Source: Porphyra umbilicalis
Lineage: Eukaryota > Rhodophyta > Bangiophyceae > Bangiales > Bangiaceae
Direction: 5' to 3'
Assembly (NCBI GenBank): GCA_002049455.2
Contig: KV918780.1
Location: forward strand, 1 to 64,000
Length of the DNA stretch: 64,000 nt
Shown here: positions 23,409-32,544 of the stretch, piece by piece
Layout: every line of letters starts with the position of its first letter
Position numbering within the stretch: position 1 is the first letter of the stretch
The notes under the pieces: generated by a model
The model's database searches: none
What the model was told of the DNA's origin: nothing
The model's input: only the letters and a program-made list of their open reading frames with translations
Made by a program: the position numbers and the translations under genes

Positions 23409-25851
23409 ATGGATGGCGGTGGCGGCGGCGGTGGCGGCGGCGGTGGCGGCGGCGGTGGCGGCGGCGGTGGCGGCGGCGGCGGCGGTGGCGGCGGCGGCGG
23501 CGACAGCGACCGGGGGATGTCGGACGTGGCGTCGATCGGTAGCGACAGCGACAGCGACGGTGGGGTGCCCCGGTGGGCGCTCGACGGCGACGACGACGTC
23601 GACGAGAGCAACGTCAGAGGCGGCGGGGCAGACGTGGCAGCCGCCCCGCCATCGTCCGTCGGCGTCGGTCGCAGCGGCAGCGGCAGCGGCGCGGCTGGCA
23701 CCCCCGCCACCCCCGCCCAGCGGGCGGTGACACCCGCCGCCGGTGGCGGCGGCACCCCCCCGCCCGACCCAGAGGCGGCGGCAGCGGCGGTGACGGCATG
23801 GCGTCGTCCCCCCCACGTTCCTCGACCTGGTGGCGGCTGGCGAGCGGCAACAGCCCGCCGGCCGGGGCTTCCCCCCCCCCCGCAAGCGCCCCTCGGCCCG
23901 CCGCCGCCGGGCGGCCCTCTCCGCGCCCACCGCGATGGTCGTTGAGCGGGATGTGGCGGCGCTGCTCGCCGACCCGCCCCCGTTTTTGACCGTGCACCAC
24001 TCGTGGACGGCGCCGCAGCGGCTGGCGGCGCTGCTCGTCGGGCCCCTCGAGACGCCCTACGCGGTACGTGGCGCGCCGTGGGAGAGGGGTGCGGGGGGGG
24101 GGGGGGCGGGGGGGCCGGCTGAGGGGCCCACGCGCCCCGCGTGGCACGCGCCGCCGGCACGTCGGTGCGCTCTGGTGTGCGCACACCCCTAACAGGTCGA
24201 CCGCGGTTGTTGCCTCTGTGCTGGCCCTGCTGGGACGGGTGGTTTGCCCCGACCCCGTCATTCCCCCCGTCGCTTTGGGTGCGGCCCACCCCCTGGCGGA
24301 CCGTGTGGCGACAGGGGGGCCTCTTCCGCCTCGCCTTGACCATTTCCGACAAGTACCCCGCGGAGCCCCCCGTCGTGCGCTGCCTGACGCGGTCCGCCCA
24401 CGGCGGGCGTGTGCACCCGCACGTCCCCGTCGATGGGGAGTTTGACCACCCGTCGGTCACCGCCGCCTGCTGGTCGCCCGCCGAGTCGCTGCGGGGGACA
24501 CTCCTCGCCGTGCAGGCGCTGCTCGGCGCGCGGCGGGGGCACCCGGAACTCGGGCTGCGCGACGCGGGGCGGTCGCTGGCGGCCGCCACAGCGGCCGCGT
24601 CGCCACCCGTCGCCGTGCCGCGCGCGACTGCGACGGCGGCCGGCGCCGGTTGCAGCAGAGGCGGCGGGGAGGGGGGGGACACCAGCGGCGCCCTCTCCCT
24701 GCACGCGCGGCGCGATGCGTGCGCGGCTGCGGCGGGGGCGCCCGCCCCCCCTGTCGTCATCACCGACGGCGCCGCGGCGGCGGCCACCTACACGACGCTC
24801 CGCTCCGCGGTGCTTGCGGCCGTGGCGCCCCGCGCCATGGCGCAGGGGCCGCTGCGCGACGCCACCGCGCGCGCCTTTCTCCTCTTTTACTCCACGTACG
24901 TGGCGAGCGCGGCGGCGGCGGCGGCGTTTGCCACCGCCGACCCGGCAGCGTGGCACCGCGCGCTCGGCGCGTCGACGCTGTGCGGCGGCGTGGCCGTGCC
25001 GAGCAGCGCGTCGGTGGCATCCGACTGGGCGTGCGTGCGGCGGCGGCTCGGCGAAGCGCGGGAGCGGCTGACGGCGCTGTTTGCAAGGCCCGCGTGGGTG
25101 CTGCCGACGCGGCGGGACGCGACCCAGGCGGCGCGGCGGGCGGCGCGCGCCGGCGCGGCATTGCCGGCCGAACCGCAGGCGACGGGCACCCCCGGCGGGG
25201 GGGAGCGGGTAGAGGACACCCCCCCGACGGGCGCGCCGCGAGCGACTCGCCCGCCGCAAGCAGCTCCGACGGGGCCGTCGAGCGGGAAGCGTGCAGCAGC
25301 GAGTCGCCCCCCGGCGGCTCCCCCGCGCCCCCGTTGTTATGGGAGGAGCTCCTCGCCGCCGCCCCCCCCGTCGTCGGCGACGCGGCCGCCCTCCTCTCTG
25401 CCGAAGCCGCGGCGCTGCGCGACGCCCCCCCCCCGGCATCCTCTCTGCGGCGCCCCGCGACGCGGCGCACCCCTTTGTGTGGGACGCGCTCCTCCCCGTG
25501 TGCCGCGGCGGCGGCGGCGACTTTGACCCGGTGCTGCTGCCCGTGGAGGTGTACGCGTCGGCGGCGCACCCGGCGGTGGCGCCGTGGTTGCGCTTTGCGC
25601 CGAGCTGCCGCGTCTACCACCCAAACGTCGAGCCGGTGGGGGGGGTCCCCGCCGTCGCCGCCACCCTCCCCGCTGTGGCGGGGGGGGAGGGGGGAGACAC
25701 AACCGTCGGGGCGGTGCTGACCGCGCTCGCGCGGCTGATGGCGCGCCCAGACCTGCGCTGGGCCGTCCACGGAGAGGCGGCGCAGGCGTGGCGGGTGGAT
25801 CCGGCGGGGGTTTGGGCGCGCCTGCGACGGGAGGCGACGCCCGACGCGTGA
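23409..25851 (+). CDS. tandem UBC-fold protein, both catalytic Cys absent (UEV-like)
   Basis: Two exons, 23409-24063 and 24315-25851 (GTACGT donor, CAG acceptor, phase 0, joining ETPYA to GGLFRLA exactly as in E2 enzymes). The N-terminus is a polyglycine tract, then an acidic/Ser segment. UBC domain 1: basic start RKRPSARRRRA, HHSWTAPQ, GPLETPYAGGLFRLAL, SDKYPAEPPVVR, HPHV, GEFDHPSV and WSPAESLRGTLLAVQALL. Where active E2s have G-x-[IV]-C, this reads G-E-F-D: Asp replaces Cys, as in MMS2/UEV1. Domain 2 near the C-terminus has VYHPNVEPVGGVPAV and a terminal helix EAAQAWRVDPAGVW, again without Cys. The role is therefore likely ubiquitin binding or scaffolding, not conjugation. The frame shifts at C/G runs near 23870-23883, 25194-25206 and 25425-25436, probably run-length errors; the exact N-terminal frame is uncertain. 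Confidence 0.75.
23410..23505 (+). repeat. GGC/GGT microsatellite encoding polyglycine
   Basis: Nine-base units built from GGCGGTGGC, about ten copies, directly after the proposed start codon of the tandem-UBC gene. It encodes an uninterrupted glycine tract. Confidence 0.85.
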
Positions 25852-26661
25852 GCGGTGCGAGGGGGGGGTGCTGGTACGCCCGCCTGCGGCGGCCGCTTGT
25901 GGTGCCGCGCCGGCACTGCCGACGGGTGCGCGACGCTGGGAGGGGGGGGGGGGGCTGCGTCGGCATGCCGCGCCGCGCCGTGGGCGCTGCGGGTGTGGCT
26001 GTTTGGCAGCGACACGGGCGGCGGCGGCGGGACCCGTAGCTGCACAGGGCGTGCTCCCCAAACGTGCGGTGCGCTGCGCTTCTCCGCTAGCGTGGTGATG
26101 TCCCGTGGGGGGGGGCGCCGGCCGCCGCGCGTGGGGGCGGCCGCGCGCCAGCTGTCGGCGCGTGTGCCCCGCGTGCGGCGCCGTTGAGGTATGTCGTGTG
26201 GGGAAGCTCGCGCAAGACGGGCGGGAGCAGGGCGGGTTCTTGCCGCACGTGTGCGCGCGCTTTCACTGGATCTGTGGCGGATGGCGATGAGCGATATGCC
26301 AGTCGATGCGGCGTGGCAGATTGCAGCGGATGGGGGATCACATGTAGCAAAAGGGGGACACGCGGGAGCGTTGCTGATGGCTGCGTGGCAGATACGCTAC
26401 CGCTCGATTGATGCCGATGGACAAAAGGACAGTGGCACGCGCATGGTGGGCGTCCATCCGCAGGTTCCCTTGTCTGACGAGCGCCCGGACCGGCGGCCTG
26501 ACCGAGGACCCGTCCGATCGGTCGGGCAGTTTGGCTGCGTGAGTTTCTCCGCCGTAGATTCTCCCCGCCCTGGCCGCGCCCAACAGCACAGTGCCGCACG
26601 TGGAAGCCCCGCAGATCACCGCGGCCGTCACCAGCACGTGACCCCCAGGAGAGACCTCTCC
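25852..26661. other. spacer without a supported gene
   Basis: The 3' side of the tandem-UBC gene. The first 300 bases are GC-rich with G-runs (about 25861-25868 and 25946-25956). The remainder contains partial internal repeats of GATGGCGATGAGCGAT-like sequence. No domain is seen. Confidence 0.45.
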
Positions 26662-26736
26662 ATGGCCGACGAAACGGCCGTCAGCGTGGAGCGTCCTCGC
26701 CGAGGAGCCGACGAGCAGGACAAACGTCAGCTTTGA
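26662..26736 (+). CDS. short coding start cut by the inverted-repeat element
   Basis: ATG in CTCCATGG begins a 25-codon frame, MADETAVSVERPRRGADEQDK, that runs straight into the left end of the inverted-repeat element and then meets a stop inside it. It resembles an ordinary protein N-terminus. The frame directly to the right of the element (from 30042, NTGQQMQTSTSP onward) is open for about 58 codons and would continue it if the element were removed. No family is recognised; it may be chance. Confidence 0.25.
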   Translation: MADETAVSVERPRRGADEQDKRQL

Positions 26737-26756
26737 CTAAGTTTCCCAACGGAGCC
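26725..26756 (+). repeat. left terminal inverted repeat
   Basis: Begins CGTCAGCTTTGACTAAGT and pairs with the right end at 30009-30041. Followed by about 130 bases dense in CAACGG and CCGTTG motifs. Confidence 0.8.
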
Positions 26757-26902
26757 CAACGGTTCTTCAACGGACGGCCCGTTGAAGACAACCTCCAACT
26801 AAACGCGAAACCGTTGGGCTCCGTTGAAGCTCAACGGAGCTCAACGGAGCCTTAACGAACGCCATTTCCGTTGAGCGTTTCCAGCCCATGGGGGGGGGTG
26901 GG

Positions 26903-26953
26903 CTCGCGATGGTCACATGTCGCGAAAGATAGCCTCGCGATGGTCACATGTCG
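26903..26953. repeat. 31-bp spaced direct repeat
   Basis: The 20-base word CTCGCGATGGTCACATGTCG occurs at 26903-26922 and again, identical, at 26934-26953, inside the inverted-repeat element just past its left subterminal motif cluster. Confidence 0.85.
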
Positions 26954-27614
26954 AACACGATAGAGACACGGTAAGGCCGCGTTAAGGACCGGATTGGTGC
27001 ATTAAAGTAGATCTGACGGAGCCTAAGGACTCTAGGCGATTGCAATGAGAGATCGTGGCAATGGTATTTGGCTTGTCCTGCGAGCGCGAGCCCACCCGAA
27101 GACACAGTTGGAAGCGTAGCAGCTGGCCCAATAGCCCTTCGCACGGTTCTCTGAGGAGCCATGTGTCCAAGCTGCGAGGGGGGAGCTCGTGTGTGCCGAG
27201 CAATCCACGAGACTTCGGGCCACTAAAGTCTATCTCATCTTATTAGTCCTATGGAAAAACGGCTCTGGTTTCGGCGCATGTACATCAATCGACCCCAAAC
27301 TTCGTAGACGTATCAGAGGGTGGCCCTCGGGTCCTCAGAAGAAAAAACGGAGCACGAAGCGCAGCACATCCCACCCGTTGATGCCCACTTCCGCATTCGT
27401 ATCGATCAGGGGCATCCGATCGGCCCGATTCTCGACAGCACCCGATTTATGACTGACCAAATCGGGAGGAACGCAAGGACAGGGAGGCTACGTTTTCAGC
27501 CTCGTGATCGAGGTCTCGTCATGCCGCACGGAGAACGAGCAAGGACGGTGACAGCTGACCAAAGGAAGAGAATTTACGGTGAACAAGTATCTGAGAAGCG
27601 TCAGCCATATCAAC

Positions 27615-28504
27615 TTACTGGCAGCGGCCTCCGACTGATGTGCACAGCTGGACGCCCACCGGCGTCGGCGGCATGCTGCCCTGGCTGTCGGCGCCGGCTG
27701 CCACCGCCCCCGCACGCGCGCCGTCTGAGCGCAGTGCCGCCTCCGTCCCCTGCCCCCCCCCCCCCCCCACCCGCCCACGCTCGGGCCTTTCTGGTGGTAA
27801 GCCGGCGCGGTTGGCCCGTCCGGGCTGTGGGGTCGGCAACGGAGAGGTGGATGTAGGCGCGGTGGCGGATACGGTTGCGATCGCAGCGCCGCAGCCGGCA
27901 GCGGCGGGTGCAGCCGTGGCGCTGACGCCGCTTGCCACGGCGGGTGCGGCGCACGCGACCACGTCGGCGGTTGGAGCACGCCCGTCGCCGGCGGCGTCAG
28001 CCGCCGCGCTGAAGTGCAGTGCGGCGCTCGTCGCTGCCGGCGCGACGCTCGTCACCGCCGACGCAAAGCAACTGTATTTGCGGAGCAGCTGTTCCCCCAA
28101 CCTCCCCCCCACCCCCCCCGCCGCCCCCCTCCCACATAGCGCTTTCCGGCGCCGCCGTTGCTTTTCTGGAGCAAATAGTCCGCTTCGGCCACCGGTGCAG
28201 TGGCACACACACGCTGCCCCACGACGGCGACCGCGGGAGGTACGATAGCGACGGCGGGGGAAGGGTGGGGGGGTAGGTGTGCGATGGCGCTTGAGCCACT
28301 CAGAGAGGCTTTCGAGGGCATTTCTGGATTTAATTTGGGAGTGTCCATGCACAGGCGCTCATTGGCTACTGACGAAGCGCGCGACTCGATGGACTGCCGG
28401 ATCTCGTGAGATCGAATCTCAAAAGTCGCGCAGGAGATCGCACTTCTGGATGAGCGAACTTTTAAGTAGCCTCCCAATGTCAGGGGATCGCTGCAACAAA
28501 ACAC
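27615..28504 (-). pseudogene. frame-broken open region inside the element
   Basis: From 28504 leftward the minus strand reads plausible protein (SAISCATFEIRSHEIRQSIE, then VANERLCMDTPKLNPEMP) down to G/C runs near 28104-28135. From there a second minus frame continues with an Ala-rich stretch ending at 27615. The switch again coincides with homopolymers. No domain is recognised. It could be part of a decayed transposon gene or a captured host gene; the opposite strand is also open, so coding is unproven. Confidence 0.25.
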
Positions 28505-29076
28505 TTACGCTTCTTCTCGACATACTCTTTACGGACGTCTACCTTCGGCCAGTGGGATTGGACCGCTGCGCAGAATAGTGCACTCGAATGCACGAGGTAT
28601 GTGAACATGGGACAAATGCGAGAAACGGTGCTGTGACCTCGTGCGGCTCGCCCAGTGTGCCGGAAGGCCTGAAAACGATGCGTCTGAGCCGTATCTTTTC
28701 GACATAGGTGTGCCGTTGAAGGGCTTCCTACAGAAGAATGCGTACCATTTCTTGCAGTAAAAAGGTTTGGGGGGTCTCTATCCCTTGTGTGAAGACTGCT
28801 TGTCATTTGCGGACGTAGCGGCGGAGTTCTGGTCTCTCCAAAAAAAAGTGCGGTTCTCAGAGGACTAATAGAGTGAGACGGACTTTAGTCGCTGCAGTAC
28901 GACACTGGGGCATGCTGACATGGACAGATGGTGCTCGGAGTATCCTACGCGGCGCACTTGAGCTGCCAAGAAGAGTCGAAGGGACGGCGAACACCGACAG
29001 ACTGTTGCTCCACTGAGTCAAAGGAGCCCAGTGTCTACAGTTTAGCGATAGCCATAGTGCAAGAGACCGACGGATA

Positions 29077-29468
29077 TCAAACGTCCCATGGATAAAAGAC
29101 GCTCAAAAAGTAATGCATTGCTAGACGCTCAGCGAGCTGGCTGTCCAGCGCGGAAGGGGAAGCCCCAAGGTCCTTGCGCTCCGTCAGCTCTGCGAGTTTG
29201 GGCACGACATGGATCACCCGCCGGACGCGGGCTAACAACACCACCCGCAGCGCGCAGTCCGTCTCGACGTCGTCCTTGTGCTGGCGGCGGTCGCAATGTT
29301 GGCGTTGACGGTGGCAAGCGCGTCGGCTGTGGACGCCTCCGTTGACGGGGATGCGGTGGTCGCAGCGGCTGCCTTCTTGTCCCCTTCCCATACAGAAGAG
29401 TTTTCCTCCTCAGCAGTCGCACGCACCTTTTCGTTCGCTACTTTCGACATCTTCTGCTTCCACGTCAA
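29077..29468 (-). pseudogene. possible element-encoded fragment
   Basis: Minus-strand reading: WKQKMSKVANEKVRATAEEE (charged, helical) followed by an Ala/Thr-rich linker. Near 29290 the sense continues better in another frame, HKDDVETDCALRVV, then ARVRRVIHVVPKLAELTERK, and ends at 29077. Together about 125 residues with one frame change and no obvious start. It lies inside the inverted-repeat element and may be a remnant of its gene. No family is recognised. Confidence 0.3.
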
Positions 29469-30008
29469 ACGTGGTTGAAAAGTTCATGACACACAGAAAG
29501 CGTCGTTGTACATATCAGCATGTCCACCAGCCGGTACCAGTTCAGGCCAGCCTCAAAAATCGTAGCATCACGGTCTGTAGCGCGGGTCAGCACGAAGCGA
29601 CGTAGCTGCAGACAACACGCACAGAACCACGGTGTGCGTCCACCCCCCGAGCCCGCGCGCCCTGTGCACTCAGGACGGGCTTGTTGAGTGGTTGGCTGCC
29701 AAAATAAATATCAAGAAAGTGCGGCCGATGCTCCACATAACTGCAGAACTACAGTCCATGACATGATCTTAAGTCGGATAGTTAGAGACGTGCTTCCCGT
29801 CGATGGCGTCTGTGTGGCCAGGAAGCTCTGTCCTTGCACACGATCGCGTCAGACTCAGGCGCTCGGCTCCGTTGGGGCATTGCCCAACGGTTCCCCAACG
29901 CTCTTCAACGGAGGAAAGGGCTTCAACGAACGCCCCACAGCGCCCAAAAACGCACAACTAAAAGCAGACGCGTTGAAGCCCAACCTCCAACGGTTCCCCA
30001 ACGGAAAT

Positions 30009-30041
30009 GGCATCCGTTGGGCAACTTAGTCAAAGCTGACG
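30009..30041 (-). repeat. right terminal inverted repeat
   Basis: Reverse complement begins CGTCAGCTTTGACTAAGT and matches the left end at 26725-26756. Preceded by a CAACGG/CCGTTG cluster from about 29868. Confidence 0.8.
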
Positions 30042-31160
30042 AACACCGGTCAACAGATGCAGACGAGCACAAGCCCCGGTGCTCTGGACCAGTGGGGCGA
30101 GCCGGGGGGCAGGGCTCCCTCTGGCGGGACCCTCCACGCGGGATTTTCGCTCCGCGCCGCGCCGCGCGGGGGCCGGACGCCAAGTCCTGGACAGGTGACG
30201 GGTAACTGTGGTCATTGAAGATTCCACACCAAAACCAAGTACATTTTCTACGATGAGAAATGGAGCGTGCCGCGTGGTCCCGTTTTGGCCTACCATTCCG
30301 TGACGATGCGCGGCACGTGTTTGTGGAGAGGCCCTGCACGGCTCTTTCCAACGGGCCACCATCATGGATGATCCGGCACCACACATCGCACCACACATCA
30401 TGCATGAAGCACCCCGTCCCATTTTGCAAGACCGTGCCGCACGCCGCCACGCAGAGCCGGCTGGTGTCTTGTCGTCACACGCGGGGGGGGGGTGCGTGTA
30501 CGCGTGCAACAAGCATCCCGGTGCGGGGACCCGCGGAGGCTGGAGACGCCTGCAACGCCCCCCGCGAGCGCGCTGCGTGGGGCGTGGGGAGCCGCGGCCG
30601 CGGCCGCCACCGGCGACGCGGCCCCTCCCCGCCGGTCGGATCGGCGGCCGACGGCGCTCGCCCCGCACCCCCGCCGACCCCCCATCCCCCCCCCCCACGC
30701 CGCCACCCGGGTTGACCGCTGACAGCTGCGCCACCGCGATGGTCCTTGTGGTGCGTGCCCCCCGCCATTCTCCCGTCTTTGTTTTTGAGCCGCGACCGGG
30801 TTGAGTCCGCGACGCGGGGCTGCAGGTGGCGCGTTGGTGGGGACCCCCTGGCCGCGCGCCGGTAGCCGTGGGTGGCGGCCTCGGGCAGCGGGTGGGGTGA
30901 GCGTTTGGTAGCTCCCCCCCCCTGCCACAGGCGGTCGCTCGGCCGCCTGCCGCCGCGCGTGGCCGCCCCTGGCGCTCACCAGTACGTGTGCTTTCCCTCT
31001 CGTGTTTTGTTTTCTGGCCGCCCGGCCTGGTGTGTGGACGCCCACGCTAAAGCGCTCCTCTCTCTTGCGTTGTTGCGCCTCGTTCTGTCTGCGGCTCCCC
31101 GTCTGTGTGCCCCGTCTTTGTGTGTCTGTGGGTGGTGGGCGGCGGCGGCGGCGCCCAAAG
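30042..31160. other. spacer and 5' region of the RING gene
   Basis: No independent gene is supported. A small upstream exon for the RING gene is possible: ATG at 30739 (CCGCGATGG), four codons MVLV, a GTGCGT donor at 30751 and an AAG acceptor at 31160 would add MVLV in frame to the RING start. This is a suggestion only. The rest is GC-rich with C/G runs near 30483-30490 and 30688-30697. Confidence 0.4.
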
Positions 31161-32045
31161 ATGCTGCTCCACGTCGGCCTCGCGCTGTACGACCGCTACT
31201 ATGCGCGCCGCCAAATGCGACTCGCGGAGCTCCCGGTGCTGCCGCTGCCTCCCCCGGCGCCGTGCGAATCGCCGGCGGTCCAAGCGGCGAGTCGCGCGCG
31301 GGCGGCCGCGCTGGCGGCGCTGCCGACCAAGCGCTTTGGTGACCTGCCCCTGCCCACCGACGGGGATGCGGCTGCGGCGGCCGATGCGGTGGCGGGCGTC
31401 AACCCCCTCGACGCCCTCGACGGCGACGCGGTTGGGGGCGGCGCGGACGCGGCCGCCGCCGCCGGTGCCGCCCCGCCGTCGCACCTTGCGGCCGACGGCG
31501 CCGCCGACGGCGGCTGCTCCGACGCTGACGGCTCTGCCGCCGAGCCCCTCTGCGCCATTTGTGTGGCGCCGCTCGAGGCGGCCGACGAGGTCGTCATCCT
31601 CCCCTGCGCCCACGTCTTCCACTCGGACGTGGGGTGCGTGCGGTCGTGGCTCGCCTTTCGCGACACGTGCCCGACGTGTCGCGAGCCGGTGCCGTCGCTC
31701 GTTGCCGCGCCGCTGCCCCGCCGCCGCCACCGCCGGCCGCGCGCGACGGCGGCGACGGCGGCAGCAGCAGCGGCAGCGGCGACGGCAGAGGCGGCGGCGG
31801 CCACGGTCGCGCGCGGCGACGCGGCGCCCGCCGCTGCGCTGCCGCTGCCGCCGGCGGGTGGTGGTGAGGGGGAGGGGGGGGCGGGGGCGTCTGCCAGTAT
31901 GGACCCCGGGGAGCCGCCCCGCGTGTCGGCGGGCGCCGAGCGGTGGCGGCAGCGGCGGGAGCGGCGGCTGGCGCGGCGGCTACGGTCGACGCAGAGCCGC
32001 CACGCGCTGTCGGTGGGGGCGCTCCGGTGGTTGGAGGCTGCGTGA
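31161..32045 (+). CDS. RING-H2 finger protein, likely E3 ubiquitin ligase
   Basis: 294 residues from the ATG at 31161. Residues 1-125 are Ala/Pro/Asp-rich without a fold I recognise; the first 15 residues (MLLHVGLALYDRYY) are mildly hydrophobic. The RING lies at residues 131-173: CAIC, then LPCAHVFHSD with the C-x-H-x2-H core, SWLAFRDT and CPTC, giving the C3H2C3 ligand set of RING-H2 E3 ligases that bring an E2 to a substrate. After it come a basic patch (PRRRHRRPRA), an Ala-rich stretch and a strongly basic C-terminus (ERWRQRRERRLARRLRS). The start is not fully certain because the frame is open upstream to 31002 and a short 5' exon is possible. The substrate is unknown. Converges with the glycerol-3-phosphate dehydrogenase gene. 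Confidence 0.85.
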   Translation: MLLHVGLALYDRYYARRQMRLAELPVLPLPPPAPCESPAVQAASRARAAALAALPTKRFGDLPLPTDGDAAAAADAVAGVNPLDALDGDAVGGGADAAAAAGAAPPSHLAADGAADGGCSDADGSAAEPLCAICVAPLEAADEVVILPCAHVFHSDVGCVRSWLAFRDTCPTCREPVPSLVAAPLPRRRHRRPRATAATAAAAAAAATAEAAAATVARGDAAPAAALPLPPAGGGEGEGGAGASASMDPGEPPRVSAGAERWRQRRERRLARRLRSTQSRHALSVGALRWLEAA

Positions 32046-32544
32046 GGGGGCGTCGTGCCCGTTGGGCGGTCGTCGGCTCTGCCTGTTGCAGTGGCGGGGT
32101 GGTGTGTCTGGTTTGCAGACCGTTTGACCAGCACGGGTCGTCGGATGAACTTGCTTTGATTCCCTCAGCTTGCGGCTGCCTATACATGCGCTGTGCTGGT
32201 CCTAGGGGCTCGATTAAACTCTGTGACTTCTTCCAACGCCAGTGTACCCAGCGCGACCCGGTTGATGGTCTCTTTGAATCGGGCAGGACAGTGACACTAG
32301 TGACAAAACCAACACAAGTGTAACAGATTTGTACAGAGCCGCAAGAGAACAAAAAAACAGCGAAGCGCCACCATCCCTACAATCCCTACCTCTGGGAACC
32401 ACACTGCGGCCGCCACTCTATAGGTGCGACGACCCACATCGGCCCCGCCCACACGCCGTCGGGAGCCAAAATCCACACCGCACCGGTGCGTGGCCCGCCC
32501 ACGACCGCCTTCCCCAAACCGCCGCCGCACACCCCAACCGCCGC
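32046..32544. other. convergent 3' spacer
   Basis: Between the RING gene and the glycerol-3-phosphate dehydrogenase gene, both ending into it. About 32130-32400 is less GC-rich. No gene or specific terminator sequence is recognised. Confidence 0.5.

Larger units (their letters stand above)
26725..30041. mobile_element. DNA element with terminal inverted repeats (~3.3 kb)
   Basis: The left end (26725-26756) and the reverse complement of the right end (30009-30041) match over about 32 bases with one substitution and one indel: CGTCAGCTTTGACTAAGT then CCCAACGGA. Inside each end are clusters of CAACGG/CCGTTG motifs in both orientations (26745-26880 and 29868-30020), like the subterminal transposase-binding repeats of DNA transposons. 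The interior mixes less GC-rich sequence with a GC-rich block (27620-28260). Only short or frame-broken open frames on the minus strand are seen, so it is probably non-autonomous or decayed. Flanks read GACAAA and AACACC; no convincing target duplication longer than two or three bases is visible. The superfamily cannot be assigned. Confidence 0.7.

Noticed and set aside
28395-28425. tRNA-like T-arm (GAGATCGAATCTC)
   Set aside because: Upstream sequence does not form acceptor, D and anticodon arms. It is only a small hairpin.
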